A DNA stretch of 64,000 nucleotides from Cepaea nemoralis. Its lineage: Eukaryota; Mollusca; Gastropoda; Stylommatophora; Helicidae. The notes below the pieces were generated by a model that did no database searches, had not been told where the DNA came from, and saw only the letters and a list, made by a program, of their open reading frames with translations. Of this stretch, positions 31,216 through 42,432 are shown one piece after another. The first letter of the stretch is position 1. Every line of letters starts with the position of its first letter. The stretch is from assembly GCA_014155875.1 (NCBI GenBank), contig JACEFZ010027745.1, positions 1 to 64,000 of the forward strand, written 5' to 3'. The position numbers were made by a program, and so were the translations under genes.

Positions 31216-31440
31216 TGTTCATGGGCCAGTTTTGTTCCAAGTTCAGAACGTGTAGGACGTTAGTATTTTGCTTCTTCTTGGTCCAGGATATTCTAAGAAC
31301 TTTTCTGTACTATTTAAGCTTAAGAACACAAAGAAGAAGAAGAAGAAGAAGAAGAAGAAGAAGAAGAAGAAGAAGAAGAAGATATACTCCGATTTTCTTC
31401 TTTTGTGATAACGAAATGGTCAGTGACTCACAGTCGCCCT
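31216..31440 (-). repeat. Dispersed repeat R3 with internal GAA expansion
   Basis: Left part 'ggatattctaagaac' and right part 'gataacgaaatggtcagtga' match other R3 copies. A GAA microsatellite (31331-31382) has grown where others have a short gap. Confidence 0.65.
31331..31382. repeat. (GAA)n microsatellite
   Basis: About 17 triplets. Confidence 0.97.
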
Positions 31441-31639
31441 TTAAAGGAAAAAAACAATGTGTTAATTTAAATTATTGACAAAGTCATCAATATCCAGTAG
31501 ACCTGGCCGATCAATGATCACCATCTTATACGATCACAGGAACTATGGATTGGTGTTTGTCTCGATGATATAATATGTTCGAACCATCCTGGTAATGATG
31601 TCTGTGGTCGTTTCTCACTTAATGAGTGCAATGGCGTAA

Positions 31640-31730
31640 GGAGAGTTATCAGGAAGGCTGAAAGTAACACAGGCCTACATGCTCTATTCTTAAATATTTT
31701 TAAAATAACCTTCTTCCGTTCGTTCGTTCT
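31640..31730 (+). mobile_element. CR1/L2-type LINE 3' end
   Basis: Matches 20780-20860 ('attcttaaa', 'ttttaaaataa') and ends in TTCG repeats. It is a severely 5'-truncated copy. Confidence 0.7.
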
Positions 31731-31972
31731 GTTCCTATCAACTGTCCTAACTGTCATGAGATTTTCAAGGCTGTCTACACACATAACATCATTAAAACGT
31801 CTGCTGTGTTTGCCAAGCCCCGCAGCAACCAGTCAACGAACTGAGTATGGGAGACCTCTGGTAACAGCTTAAAAACATTTGTAAAGAAAGGTGTACAGAC
31901 ATCCTTGAAAAAAAGGGAACGAAAACATAAAGCATGGGTAACGCTGGAAACTTAAAATTAAAGAAGTTAAGT

Positions 31973-32212
31973 TAGTTGCATATCTTTTACAGGACTTCGC
32001 AGTCAACACCAGTAATATTTAATGTTGTGATATCTTATAAAGTTTACGTTCAGTAGTTTGCCATTGCTTTCTGAACGACCGACACCCGTACCTTTTTGAA
32101 AAAGCCAATGCAAGGCGGTCTGTTGCCAAATAGCCCGCAACTGTGTTTCGAATGTGGGTGTGAGGGATTACGAACTGAGTATGTAATCTGTTCGCCACGG
32201 AGCCGGCAATCT
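31973..32212 (-). mobile_element. SINE S1 with head H1
   Basis: Minus-strand, nearly complete. The head at right includes 'ggcgaacagatt' type sequence and a B-box-like 'attcgaaacac'. Confidence 0.82.
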
Positions 32213-32571
32213 ATAATGGGTGCTAGAGATTATCTTGGGAAATAAATACGTCCACCTTGATATTGAAAACACTGCCCATTCAATGCCAATAATTTTTGTT
32301 TCAATAAAGATAAGGCAAGTACAGTTGTAAGGGACCATGTTAGTCATGCTAAGGAGCATTTGGACATATGATGTTAGACTTATCTATGTGTATACCAAAC
32401 TGTCACTCAGTGGGTGATGCCATCAGCACAACGCAGCACGATTGTACTTCCCATGACATTACTTGGTACTAATTTAAGGCTGGGTCGATCTTGGAGCCCA
32501 CGTCAATTTGTTAAAAAAAATGGAAAGCGTCTTGATGAGGATCGACCCCAGGGCCAAGCGATACTTTTCAA
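32213..32571. other. No recognised feature
   Basis: Nothing recognised. Confidence 0.35.
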
Positions 32572-33030
32572 GTCGCGTAAACAGGGTCCTTGAGACTTCT
32601 TCTGGTGCGTAAACAGGGCCCTTGATACTTCTCATGATGGGACGCAGAGGTGTTTCCAAGGCGCCAGGTTTTATACTGGTCAAGACCTACTAACACGTCT
32701 TAGTCGTGCGTCCTGGGCAACAGGTCCCTTCGGGATCCTGGTTAACGTAGTAGGATCGCTGATTCTTCCGAAGTCGAAGAGTATCTGCCTGCACGGCGAG
32801 GAACCCCCAGTCTGCACACCGATAAGCCAGACCTGGGACAACGGATATTCACGCAAACCTGAGTCCGGTATGACATCACACTGATGTTGGACAACAGGAT
32901 GTCTTTATCCGACATACAGGACTTCACGCTGGAGTTCACAGCCAGCGAACGCAAGCAAGCAAGCAACTTCTCATGATGCGTAAACAGGGTCCTTGATAAG
33001 CCTCATACGCATAACAGGGTCCTTTACTTA
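32572..33030. repeat. About 31-bp minisatellite interrupted by a retroposon
   Basis: Units of 'gcgtaaacagggtccttga' plus 'tacttctcatgat' occur on both sides (32572-32639 and 32967-33025) of the insert at 32640-32966. Confidence 0.8.
32640..32966 (+). mobile_element. 327-bp retroposon of unknown family
   Basis: Flanked by a perfect 12-bp duplication 'cttctcatgatg' (32628-32639 and 32967-32978) and ending in an AAGC-type tail (32951-32966), which are marks of target-primed insertion. No coding capacity or second copy was seen. A SINE or truncated LINE end is possible. Confidence 0.75.
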
Positions 33031-33074
33031 TGTTTACGTGAACTGACTATAATAGTTCAGATGATCACGTAAAG

Positions 33075-33185
33075 TTAGTTGTATATACTTTACATGACGT
33101 AGCAGTCAACCCCAACATTTCTAGTTGTTTGTAGTTTCCTGGCAAGTTTACGTTCAGTAGTTTACCATTGCTTTCTGAATGGCCA
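33075..33185 (-). mobile_element. SINE S1 body fragment
   Basis: Shared body with 'gacgtagcagtcaacccca' and 'tttaccattgctttctgaa'; the head is lost. Confidence 0.75.
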
Positions 33186-33449
33186 CATAAGGAGATAAAA
33201 TCGCTCATGAAAGAGATTAATGAGTCACGAAACGAATTGTCAATATGGTAAATGGTAACAGGCTTGACAGGATAGTGGGCCGAGTGCTGTTATGCCGCGG
33301 GCTCTGAAGTTGTGTGTGAGAATTCTATGAATTTTTGATGAGTCCACGTCTGGTCTTATCCACGTTTATCCCAGTGACTGTTAGACTTCACTGATGCCAG
33401 TTTTCAGAGGCATGAGTATTAATGAACGTTAGCAACAGAGAGGCAGAGA
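33186..33449. other. No recognised feature
   Basis: Nothing recognised. Confidence 0.3.
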
Positions 33450-33587
33450 GTGAGTGGGTGGGTGGGTGGGTGGGTGGGTGAGTGAGTGAGTGAGTGAGTC
33501 AGTGAGTCAGGGAGTGAGTGAGTGAGTGAGTGAGTGAGTAAATGAGTGAGTGAGTGAGTGAGTGAGTGAGTGAGTGAGTGAGTGAGT
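33450..33587. repeat. (TGAG)n/(GGTG)n microsatellite
   Basis: About 138 bases, mostly TGAG with a GGTG block. Confidence 0.97.
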
Positions 33588-33817
33588 TGCATATCCACGA
33601 CATGTTCCTAACAATCACAGTATCGATTCTAAGACACGACATAAATTTAAAGACGAATATTTATTGTTTTCCAAAAAAAACTAAATTAACTGAATAAATT
33701 GTGGTTTAGGACAGACAGACATACAAAAATTAGATTTTTAAGAGCGTGCATCTTTCCCATTGCAACATACGCATGTGAGACCTGAAACTTACTAAACAAG
33801 CTAACAGCGCATAAATA

Positions 33818-35179
33818 CGAGGGAATGTCAATAAGTAGGTCACAAATGGCTGTAGAAAAATAACTAAATATGATAACAATTTGAAACCAGTTTATTTTTA
33901 TACATACAATGTCCCTTTATTTCTCAACATAATTTCCATCAGCATTGATACACTTATCCCATCATTTTATCAGTCCTCCCAAACCGGCTGCATAGAACTG
34001 CGTGCTCTGTTTTCTAAAGAACGTTTTCACTTCACATTCAACTTCGGCGTCATTCGCGAAAAGTCTCCCGCCAAGGTGTGGGTTCAGTGGTCCAAAAAGG
34101 TGGAAATCGCTAGGGACTAAAAGGGGCTGTAAGGTGGATGTTCCAGAACTTCCCACCTTAGTTGGTTAATTTTCTCCTGAGTTAATCGAGCCGTATGTGG
34201 TCTGGCATTGTCATGAAGAAGCAACACTCCTCTAGTCAGTTGTCCTGGATGTTTTCTTCAAATTGCATCATGAAGCATCGATAGAACTTCACAGTGCGAT
34301 TCAGAATTCACATTGTCACCGTTCTTCTTGAAATTGGTTAAAAACACTCCTTGACAATCCCAGAACACTGTCAGTATAACCTTCCCTGCTGATGGCGTAA
34401 CCTTGAATTTTTGGACACACGGCGCAGAAGGATGTTTCTATTCCATTGAAGCACGCTTTGATTCGGGCTGGTAGTGATGCACCCATGATTCGTCCCCAGT
34501 AACAATCCTGTTCAACATGTCTTTTGCTTCATTTTCGTATCGACAGAGATGATGCAAGGACAGTCCAAAACGGTTCATTTTGTGTTCCTCCTTTAATTGT
34601 CTGGGTACTCACCCTGCGCACACTTTCTTAAATTTCAATCGATCATGTATTATGTTGTATGCTGAACCATGTGAGTAACCTATTGCAGATGCTACAGATT
34701 CTATCGTTACTCGCCTGTCGCCTCTAATCATCTCCTCCACCCACTGCACAGATGATTCTGTTGCAATCTCAACAGGGCGACCAGATCGGATTTCATCAAC
34801 AATCTTAGAGCGTCCTTGAGAAAATTGTTCTACCCAGCTATGCACCGCTCTATGGGACAAAACATTTGTCAGCATAAACAGGAAGCAATTCATTATGAAT
34901 GTCCTTTGCAGGCAGTCCTTTTGCCCACCAAAAAAACGTACAACAGCACCTTGCTCTTTGGTTGTACACTCCGTAAGTACAGTCGCCACCTGTTTTGTTT
35001 ATCCAGTCGCCACAATTTTGTTTATGCGCTGCGCATGCGCATGAGACATCTAGCGCCACCTGACGAACGGGAATATAAAATTCGATGTTGCTGTCACCTA
35101 ATGACACCTGTAGAAAACACTAACTACATTTACTTGCCATCCCGCAGAACTGTGTGACTTACTTATTGACTCGTCCTCG
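33818..35179 (-). mobile_element. mariner element (1,362 bp)
   Basis: Imperfect terminal inverted repeats: 'cgagggaatgtcaataagta' at left, and at right sequence whose reverse complement begins 'cgaggacgagtcaataagta'. TA duplications lie at 33816-33817 and 35180-35181. Size, ends and transposase remains are all typical of mariner. Confidence 0.93.
33960..34989 (-). pseudogene. mariner transposase, decayed
   Basis: Starts near 35060-34989 in broken frames. The open piece from 34989 includes 'HRAVHSWVEQFSQGRSKIVD', 'RSGRPVEIATESSVQWVEEM' and 'YNIIHDRLKFKKVCAG', the mariner DNA-binding half. Beyond a stop near 34607, shifted frames show 'GVLLLHDNARPHTARLTQE' with the second catalytic Asp (near 34210-34160). 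The end 'SDFHLFGPLNPHLGGRLFAN' is at 34110-34050. At least one in-frame stop and two frameshifts make it inactive. It belongs to a different mariner subfamily from the element at 26399-28938. Confidence 0.9.
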
Positions 35180-35590
35180 TACTTGTAAATATAAATGTTA
35201 TAGACGTTTTCTAATAATAATCAATCAATCAATCAAATCTTGGAAACAGAAAAGAACAAAAGTATCCATACGACAAGATCTGAATACTGAAGCAGGTTGG
35301 CTACTAAAGATGATAAAACAAAGAAAATTGAATTATTTTGGTCATTTGAAACATCATGAACGTTTGGAGAGAACAATAATGGATGGGTATATGCCCGGGA
35401 AGAGAGAAAGAGGAAGGCTAAAGCGAATATGGGTGCAGGAAGTGGCAGATGATCTCAAGATGAATGTATCGGACGCGGGACATCATGCTTATGACCGAGA
35501 AGTTTTCAGGAAGGTTGTTATGGGATCGAGGTTCTGCAAGGGACATGCTACTGACATAATGAATGAGTTTTATATTTGCTTTCTGAACTA

Positions 35591-35758
35591 GAAGTCAACG
35601 ATAAAGGTTAACTAGCCGGTGGCTGGAATGAGCTTACTATCACTCCGTCGACGCACAGGAAGTTTAAACGCAAACACTGTAGACCTCTCGGCCACGCTGT
35701 CATCTAACCCCTCTTTAACCCTTCTATATTATCCATAATAAGGTGTCGTGTCATTATC
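35591..35758. other. No recognised feature
   Basis: Nothing recognised. Confidence 0.3.
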
Positions 35759-35965
35759 TTGTCTCCCTGGCCTAGAGCTTAACGTCTTTCTCCGTAATCC
35801 CATATATTCTCGCGAGTAACGTAACCTGCGCGAGAATCGGTAGCGGTTCTCGCCGCGTTGGTAACTTAGGGGTATATGAGCCTATCGCTCTGAAAGCAAT
35901 GACAAACTACTGAGCGTAATCTTGCCTAGTACATCAAAAGCAGCTGAAAAATGCTGAAAAAAATC
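35759..35965 (+). mobile_element. SINE S1 with head H2
   Basis: The head 'gtctccctggcctagagctt' includes an A-box-like 'tggcctagagc'. The body is shared with the other S1 copies. Confidence 0.82.
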
Positions 35966-36689
35966 AACTTACTCAGTTCAATCATTTCTAAGGCCTGACA
36001 GTCCCACAAATGTATTCTTGAAACGATAGTGCGATGGTTTTCCCTAGCTTTCAGTTATCGCTTGTAACAACAAGTAAAAGAGAGGTTGATGGAATTAAAA
36101 CAAAGCAGAGCACATACCCCAAACTACAATATATCCAGGCAAACCTTCTGGCCAGAGAGACAACAGTGGAAGATAAACTCTATGGACCGCTGAGTGAACT
36201 AAAAAAAAAAAAAGACTGTTAGATTCATGCAAGAGACAACATTGCAGTTATAAACGTATTTCAAGCGAACGAAAGAAGAAGAAGAAAACAAAGCAAGCGG
36301 ACAGATTTTAGACAACATGCAACCGCAACTCCGGTTTAGAAGCAAGCGGTATTATTTAGTAACTTCTAAAATTTGACAATAACCGGTAGAAAAATTACAG
36401 CTTGAAAACGCCCTTTTGAAAACCTGATGTGGGGAATGTAAGGACCATCACTTTAATGAAAGTTTGCACAATGGCTTTTGTCCCGGAGCGGATGTCAATT
36501 TGTTGTAGGCCCATAAAGAATCTTGATTATAACAACTTTCCAATGTCGGCGCTCTCGTGTTTCGGGCCCAGCCTTAATTATTGTCAAGACTCTACTGTTA
36601 CAAGTTTGTGTTGGTTTGGAAATCTTAAGTTACGTGCATGTGCGTGTTTGGGACGATGGTCCTTCTGATCCCATTCTTGCTTCCTTCTT
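35966..36689. other. No recognised feature
   Basis: A 79-residue frame at 36429-36668 has no recognised similarity. Confidence 0.35.
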
Positions 36690-36777
36690 GGTTTTCTTCT
36701 TCCTCATCTTCTTCTTAACTTCTTCTTCTTTTTCTTCTTCTATTGTTTCTTTTTATTTTTCTTGTTCTTCCTCGTCT

Positions 36778-36809
<32 letters not shown>

Positions 36810-36850
36810 TTCTTCTTCTTCTTCTTCTTCTTTTACTTCTTACCTACTTT
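36690..36850. repeat. (TTC)n pyrimidine tract
   Basis: TTC-rich with a pure run at about 36783-36832. The serine/phenylalanine-rich frames over it are artefacts. Confidence 0.95.
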
Positions 36851-37227
36851 TTCTTTCTGTTCTTCTTTTCAAAATTCTGGCAGTGCTGATGTTTTTTTTT
36901 TCTCTCTTTCTTTCTTATTTTGCATGTTTTTGTTTTTTAATCTCTTGCTCTTTGTCGTTTTCTTTCTTCATTGTTCTTATTTTAGTCGGTTTTGATTCTG
37001 TGTTACTTTCCACGCATTCTCTCTTCCTATTTTTCATATACTTCAATGTTACTTTCTTGCTTCATTTCTTTCTTCATCTTCCAAATAATACTCCGACTAA
37101 TCGTCTCCTGCAGCTTCTTATCCTGTTCTGCCATGTCGTCTTCTTCTTAATGTTCTCCCCATCATCATCACCATCCTTTTCTTCTTTATCCCCTTGTTTT
37201 TCTGCTCCTTCTGTCAAACTGGCATTT
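36851..37227. other. Pyrimidine-rich, no recognised gene
   Basis: T/C-biased flank of the TTC tract. Confidence 0.4.
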
Positions 37228-37440
37228 ACTGCCCATATAGTAACTTGTTGTGAATGGCAGGGGGTTTTTGAGCCTGATGAATTAAGGTCGCCTGGCTAGT
37301 GCAGTCGCCGTGAACTGTGCGGTTAGGGTTATCTTTTAGCCCCGCGAGAGAAAAAAATCGACACCATACCGAGGTTTCGAACCCGGATCTCCCGAAGGAG
37401 AATCCGGCAATCTAGCCACTCGGCCAGCCGCTCCTGAAAC
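37228..37440 (-). mobile_element. SINE family S3
   Basis: Minus-strand. The tRNA-like head at right reads 'gctggccgagtggctagatt' (A box) and 'ccgggttcgaaacctcgg' (B box); the body runs left. Copies at 40803, 44133 and 59822. Confidence 0.85.
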
Positions 37441-38394
37441 ATCGACTTGAAACAAATGTAGCTTAACACGTGTAGTATGTAAAAGTTGATTTTGTCGGTC
37501 AATCAAATGCCCCAGTTTCAGCAACAGCTCCGTGTGCCGCAACACACTACAGAGTCAGTACGTTGATGAGAGACAGCTGCTGCAATTGTTCCATGGTTGT
37601 TCATGAGACCCTCTCGGGTTTAGTGTGAGTAGTTTGGGGAATAGGCATGCAGTTTCATCGGGAAGCTATAATGGATCATTATAGCATGTGTTCATTAATT
37701 GATTGAGTGTCTTGGGATGATTAATCGTCTTAAGCAACTTCCCTTATCTGCCGTGGGGGTATACATCACCGAAATGTTGTCATTGTGTCATAATACAACC
37801 GCCTATACAACATATTGGATCAGACGTCCAGGTACAAAGCTATTGGAGACTTTAAAATATGCTTTATTAACACTCAGGCGGTAAATCGTTTATAAAGAGT
37901 TAATATCTCAGAACATGAATGACAGGAATGGTGTGTGTATGTGCCCCAGCATAATTTTCCCATTCATCTTCTATACACGAGCCTGAACACATGACAGCTA
38001 GAGAAGCCGCACGTGATAGTTGGTTGACTGGAGAGGTGGCTCTAATTCTATCTCCTGTCACTTCCTTGTGGGTTGAATGTTTATTTGAAGGATATTATAA
38101 TGAGTACATATCGTCAAGTAACGCACACTTGTACATACCTTAAGATGCATTGAGTATAGTGTGCTAGGTCCTTATTATTTATAGAACCACTTGGCACTCT
38201 GTAAGTGATGTGGTGAGTACCACATCGACCGCCCGTACCTCTCAATGCATTTCCTTCCACCTATTTTAGGCTGCCTAAATTTGGCAGATCAGGTCAATTT
38301 TATAAATTTGAGTTACCCCCCACCGCCACCCCCATATCCGAAGCCGATTTGAACCAAAGAATATTATGCTACAGCGGATCCGTTATCGTGTATC
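37441..38394. other. No recognised gene or repeat
   Basis: Nearly 1 kb without a long frame or a match elsewhere in the window. Short frames only. Confidence 0.4.
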
Positions 38395-38690
38395 TCAACT
38401 CATCTCATCTTGTTGTTCTTGTACCTAGGGTTGTTCTGGTGAAGCATAAACAGTGGGAGAGTGCCCGTTTATGGGCTTCATATATCTTGATTCATATTTA
38501 TTATGTTATCCCCGCCGTCCATTGTTTACGTGGTCGGCCTCTTCTTCTGGTCCCGTTTGGACTGTACATCATTGCTTGTTGAGGTATACTGTTAATTGGT
38601 AGCCTAGTTATATGGGCAAACCATTTAACTTGATTTTATCTGATGAAATCTGGCGCTACTATAACCACAACTTTGGTCCTGATTTCTTCA
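38395..38690 (-). mobile_element. LINE C-terminal fragment
   Basis: Closely similar to 55480-55790, where the protein pattern is readable ('KWFGHASRLPVNSI', 'GRGRPRKRW'). Its 5' end at right runs into a small fold-back. Confidence 0.75.
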
Positions 38691-38714
38691 TTTCTAATGA
38701 AGAAATTAGGACTG
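38678..38714. repeat. 16-bp inverted repeat at the LINE 5' end
   Basis: 'tcctgatttcttcatt' is followed after a 3-base loop by 'aatgaagaaattagga', its reverse complement with one change. Confidence 0.8.
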
Positions 38715-38967
38715 AAAGGTGCGGACTGTGCCTGGCCCTGCAACCATAGGATTATGGATCGGCTAGCCTCTCCCAGGAGGAGTAACAAGTGAAAAGGTGT
38801 ACCCTGTCGCCAGTGTGGACTTACTTCCTGCGATTGGCCTAGCATGCCGGCAGGAGATTTGTTACCAGCTTGTTATCGTGTTTGCTAAAGTTTTAATTTG
38901 TGGGGACCCCTGTGGTCTTTGAAGCTGCACGGGTGTCCATGGGCACTCACTGCAGTTTCAAAGACAG
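38715..38967. other. No recognised feature
   Basis: Nothing recognised. Confidence 0.3.
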
Positions 38968-39196
38968 TAAGTTGCATGTCTTTTATATGACGTTGCAATC
39001 AACCCCATAACATGTTGGCTCGTTGAGATATTTAGGCAAGGTTAGTTTTGTAGTTTTCCGTTGCTTCCTGGTCGCCCCATGGAAATAAACGCAAAGCGAC
39101 TACTTCCACGTTGCCTGGTACTTATTTCGAACCCTGGACCGGAGTGTCGGAGAATAATGAAATTCTAAGTTTCACTACCCCCTAAGCCACAAAGGG
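38968..39196 (-). mobile_element. SINE S1 with head H3
   Basis: Shared body at left; at right the head reads 'tgtggcttagggggtagtga' on the minus strand, with an A-box-like 'tggcttaggggg' and a B-box-like 'gggttcgaaataag'. Confidence 0.82.
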
Positions 39197-39297
39197 AAAA
39201 GAATATATTTTAAAGGGCACGCTTATCGGCATCCTATAGGAGCCACGACACCCAGCCGGCTGACAGGTCTAGCGACTACGTTATCGTAGGTGTCAAT

Positions 39298-40502
39298 AAT
39301 AATCGGACTAGTACACAATGTTAACACGCTTGGGGTCTCATTAATCATCGGACTAGTACACAATGTTAACACGCTTGGGGTATCATTAATCATCGGACTA
39401 GTACACAATGTTAACACGCTTGGGGTCTAATTAATCATCGGACTAATACACAATGTTAACACGCTTGGGGTCTAATTAATCATCGGACTAGTACACAATG
39501 TTAACAAGCTTGGGGTCTAATTAATCATCGGACTAGTACACAATGTTAACACGCTTGGGGTCTCATTAATCATCGGACTAGTACACAATGTTAACACGCT
39601 TGGGGTTTAATTAATCATCGGACTAGTACACAATGTTAACATGCTTGGGGTATCATTAATCATCGGACTAGTACACAATGTTAACACGCTTGGGGTATCA
39701 TTAATCATCGGACTAGTACACAATGTTAACACGCTTGTGGTCTCATTAATCATCGGACTAGTACACAATATTAACACGCTTGGGGTCTAATTAATCATCG
39801 GACTAGTACACAATGTTAACACGCTTGGTGTCTAATTAATCATCGGACTAGTACACAATGTTAACACGCTTGGGGTCTAATTAATCATCGGACTAGTACA
39901 CAATGTTAACACGCTTGGGATATCATTAATCATCAAACTAGTACACAATGTTACCACGCTTGGGGTTTTATTAATCACTGGACTAGTACACAATGTTAAC
40001 ACGCTTGGGGTTTCAATAATCACTGGACTAGTACACAATGTTAACACGCTTGGGGTCTAATTAATCATCGGACTAGTACACAATGTTAACAAGCTTGGGG
40101 TCTCATTTATCATCGGACTAGTACACAATGTTAACACGCTTGGGGTATCATTAATCATCGGACTAGTACACAATGTTAACACGCTTGGGGTCTCATTAAT
40201 CATCGGACTAGTACACAATATTAACACGCTTGGGGTCTAATTAATCATCGGACTAGTACACAATGTTAACACGCTTGGTGTCTAATTAATCATCGGACTA
40301 GTACACAATGTTAACACGCTTGGGGTCTAATTAATCATCGGACTAGTACACAATGTTAACACGCTTGGGATATCATTAATCATCAAACTAGTACACAATG
40401 TTACCACGCTTGGGGTTTTATTAATCACTGGACTAGTACACAATGTTAACACGCTTGGGGTTTCAATAATCACTGGACTAGTACACAATGTTAACACGCT
40501 TG
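39298..40502. repeat. 45-bp minisatellite, about 27 units, with higher-order repeat
   Basis: Units contain 'ggactagtacacaatg' + 'ttaacacgcttgggg'. A ten-unit (450-bp) block is duplicated: rare variants at 39931 ('catcaaacta'), 39765 ('acaatatt') and 40011 ('tttcaataat') recur exactly 450 bases later. Confidence 0.96.
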
Positions 40503-40714
40503 TCAAGAATAAGAGACTCTTGAGTAAGGATTGACACGGCCAGACAGGAGAGGCACAACAGGAGAGCTAGGTGCCTCGTCATTTAACAGTCTCTCTATCA
40601 CTGTTCGTCCCGAGCCACTGTAACATTTACTAAAGCTAAAAATGTCAGTCTGTGAGATATGATGCAGTTATTGAGCTAGTTTATATCGATGCTTTGATCT
40701 TGAAGAATTTCAGT
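40503..40714. other. No recognised feature
   Basis: Nothing recognised. Confidence 0.3.
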
Positions 40715-40802
40715 ATTATTGTTCTTCTTGTTCCACGATTTTCTAAGAACTGTCCTGTAGCATTTGAGCTCAAAAGTACCAATCTTCTTCTTTAGTGATT
40801 GC
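40715..40802 (-). repeat. Dispersed repeat R3
   Basis: 'ttctaagaactgtcctgtag' and 'gagctcaaaag' blocks; abuts an S3 SINE. Confidence 0.65.
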
Positions 40803-41000
40803 CTGATGGAGGAGCGGATAACCAAGTGGCTAGAATGCCGTATTCTCTTTCGGCAAACCCGGGTTCGAATCCTCAGTAAGGTGTGGATTTGTGTGTCGGG
40901 AGCAAAAAGAAAACCCTAACTGCACTAGCCAGTAAGCCTTAATTCCGCAGGCTCTAGACTCCTCTGCCATGCAATCTTGACAGACCAAAGTATGTGAGTT
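40803..41000 (+). mobile_element. SINE family S3
   Basis: The head 'ggagcggataaccaagtggc' and a strong B box 'cccgggttcgaatcct' are present. The body 'gaaaaccctaactgcactag' matches other copies in reverse. Confidence 0.8.
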
Positions 41001-41291
41001 GGAATTTGGCCAAAATTCCATCACAATGCCTGGGCAGAGCTTCAGAGAACATGTGGTGCCCAAACGACATGTTCCCTCTCTCGGCCTTGCCTTGTTTTTA
41101 TCCAGAGCAATACGTCTGGAACAAGGTAGGTTGCAGACGCTGGCGGCACAGCGTCAAACCTCCGAGACCTCGCCTCCACGAGCAGGAGACAGCGATGGCT
41201 ATATAGGCAGTAACTGACAGTTTTGACTAGTGATTGCCAAATTGTCCATGATTCACACACTCACAAGTTGTCTCAGGAAAGATGCATGTCC
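41001..41291. other. No recognised feature
   Basis: Possibly the continuation of a LINE or SINE; not resolved. Confidence 0.3.
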
Positions 41292-41644
41292 TCAAAACCT
41301 GTATGTTAACCTGTTTGCTGGTGTTGTGCAGTAGATCATTAACTTTGTGTAATCTCTGCATTGCTGTAACCTGCATGTGTGTGACTTCTTTTGTGAGGTC
41401 CCTTCGTTGTTGAGTATGGATTCGGGATATTCAAAGTTTGTGACATTGTCAATGTCTACGTTGTTAATTGCGATCTTTGGTTGGGATGTGGTTTTGTCTG
41501 TGGACATAATTTTTGTTTTGCACAAGTACCGAAAAAAAAAACGATTCTTTCACTGTGCCTCTTCACAAACAGGATCAGCTCTTTTAATCAGTTAGGACTA
41601 GTTGTGAGGAGAACTGAATCATTTGCATAACTATGTTCTGGGAT

Positions 41645-41995
41645 TTGTGTCCATCATCATCATCATCATCATCGTCATCAAGTGTCATGCCTAAAGGCGT
41701 GGGAGATCATGGTTCGCCATCTCACACTGTCACCATTATCTCGAATCAGGTCTCTGTTCTTGTCCCGACCATGCCATGCTGCCCAACCATCAAGGTATTT
41801 ATCCTCTTGTCTTCCTCTTGCTCTCTTCTCATCAAGCTTGCCAGTTGTCACTAAATGTTGAAGTCCATATCTCCATAATATGTCCAAAACATATTGACTG
41901 CCTACGTCTAATTTTTCCAGTCAATGTCCTTCTTTTTGTCTCTTGAAGAACTATCGCATTTGATTTTCTGTCCACCCATGGTATTCTTGGTGTCC
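41645..41995 (-). mobile_element. LINE-B 3' end with ATC tail
   Basis: Similar to 26720-27030. The tail of ATC repeats (41651-41678) is at the left, as expected for a minus-strand copy. It lies inside the older LINE at 41292-42740. Confidence 0.82.
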
Positions 41996-42212
41996 ACCAA
42001 TTACAAATGGATCAAACTTATCGTTGGTCTCATCATTTTTGACATTTCTCGTTATATCGTCTAAGTTATGTTCAATAGGTATGGAGAGAGAATAATCCCT
42101 GGCCTACTCTCTTGTACACCTGAAACCAGTTTGATGCAATGTTTCACGGGCTCTCTGACAGCTGCTTATTGATCGTGATATAATGACTTAATAATTAGAT
42201 GGATCATATGCG

Positions 42213-42432
42213 CTGGGCCGGTCTCCCTGGCTGAGGATTTAGCAGCTTTCTCCGTAACCCCGATTACTCTCATGGTTGATGTGAGCGCACGAGAATTTGA
42301 AGGGGTTCGATTCGCGCCAGTGACTTAAGAGAGTATGGAGCCGGTAGCTCAGAAAGTCGTGGCGTGCTGATGAGCGCAATCTAGCCTAGGAATCAATATA
42401 CAGCTGAAAGTTACTGGTGTTGACTGCAATAT
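42213..42432 (+). mobile_element. SINE S1 with head H2
   Basis: Complete plus-strand copy: head 'ggtctccctggctgagg', B box 'ggggttcgattcgcgcc', and the shared 3' body ending 'ttgactgcaatatcctgaaa'. Confidence 0.88.

Larger units (their letters stand above)
33720..35590 (+). mobile_element. LINE fragment hosting a mariner
   Basis: Left of the mariner the plus strand reads 'FLRACIFPIATYACET' and 'NLLNKLTAHK'. To its right it continues with 'YKCYRRFLI', a small ATCA microsatellite, then a C-terminus 'LLKMIKQRKLNYFGHLKHHE' and 'GKRERGRLKRIWVQEV'. These are consecutive parts of one LINE protein, so the mariner inserted into it. Confidence 0.82.

Noticed and set aside
36523..37299. 258-residue serine/phenylalanine-rich frame
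   Set aside because: It runs through a TTC microsatellite and into an S3 SINE; composition explains its length.
37380..37440. Stand-alone tRNA gene
   Set aside because: A and B boxes are present, but the sequence continues into a repeated SINE body and recurs at 40803 and 44300. It is a SINE head.
39298..40502. CRISPR-like array
   Set aside because: The repeats are head-to-tail with no spacers and only point variation, and the genome is eukaryotic. It is a minisatellite.
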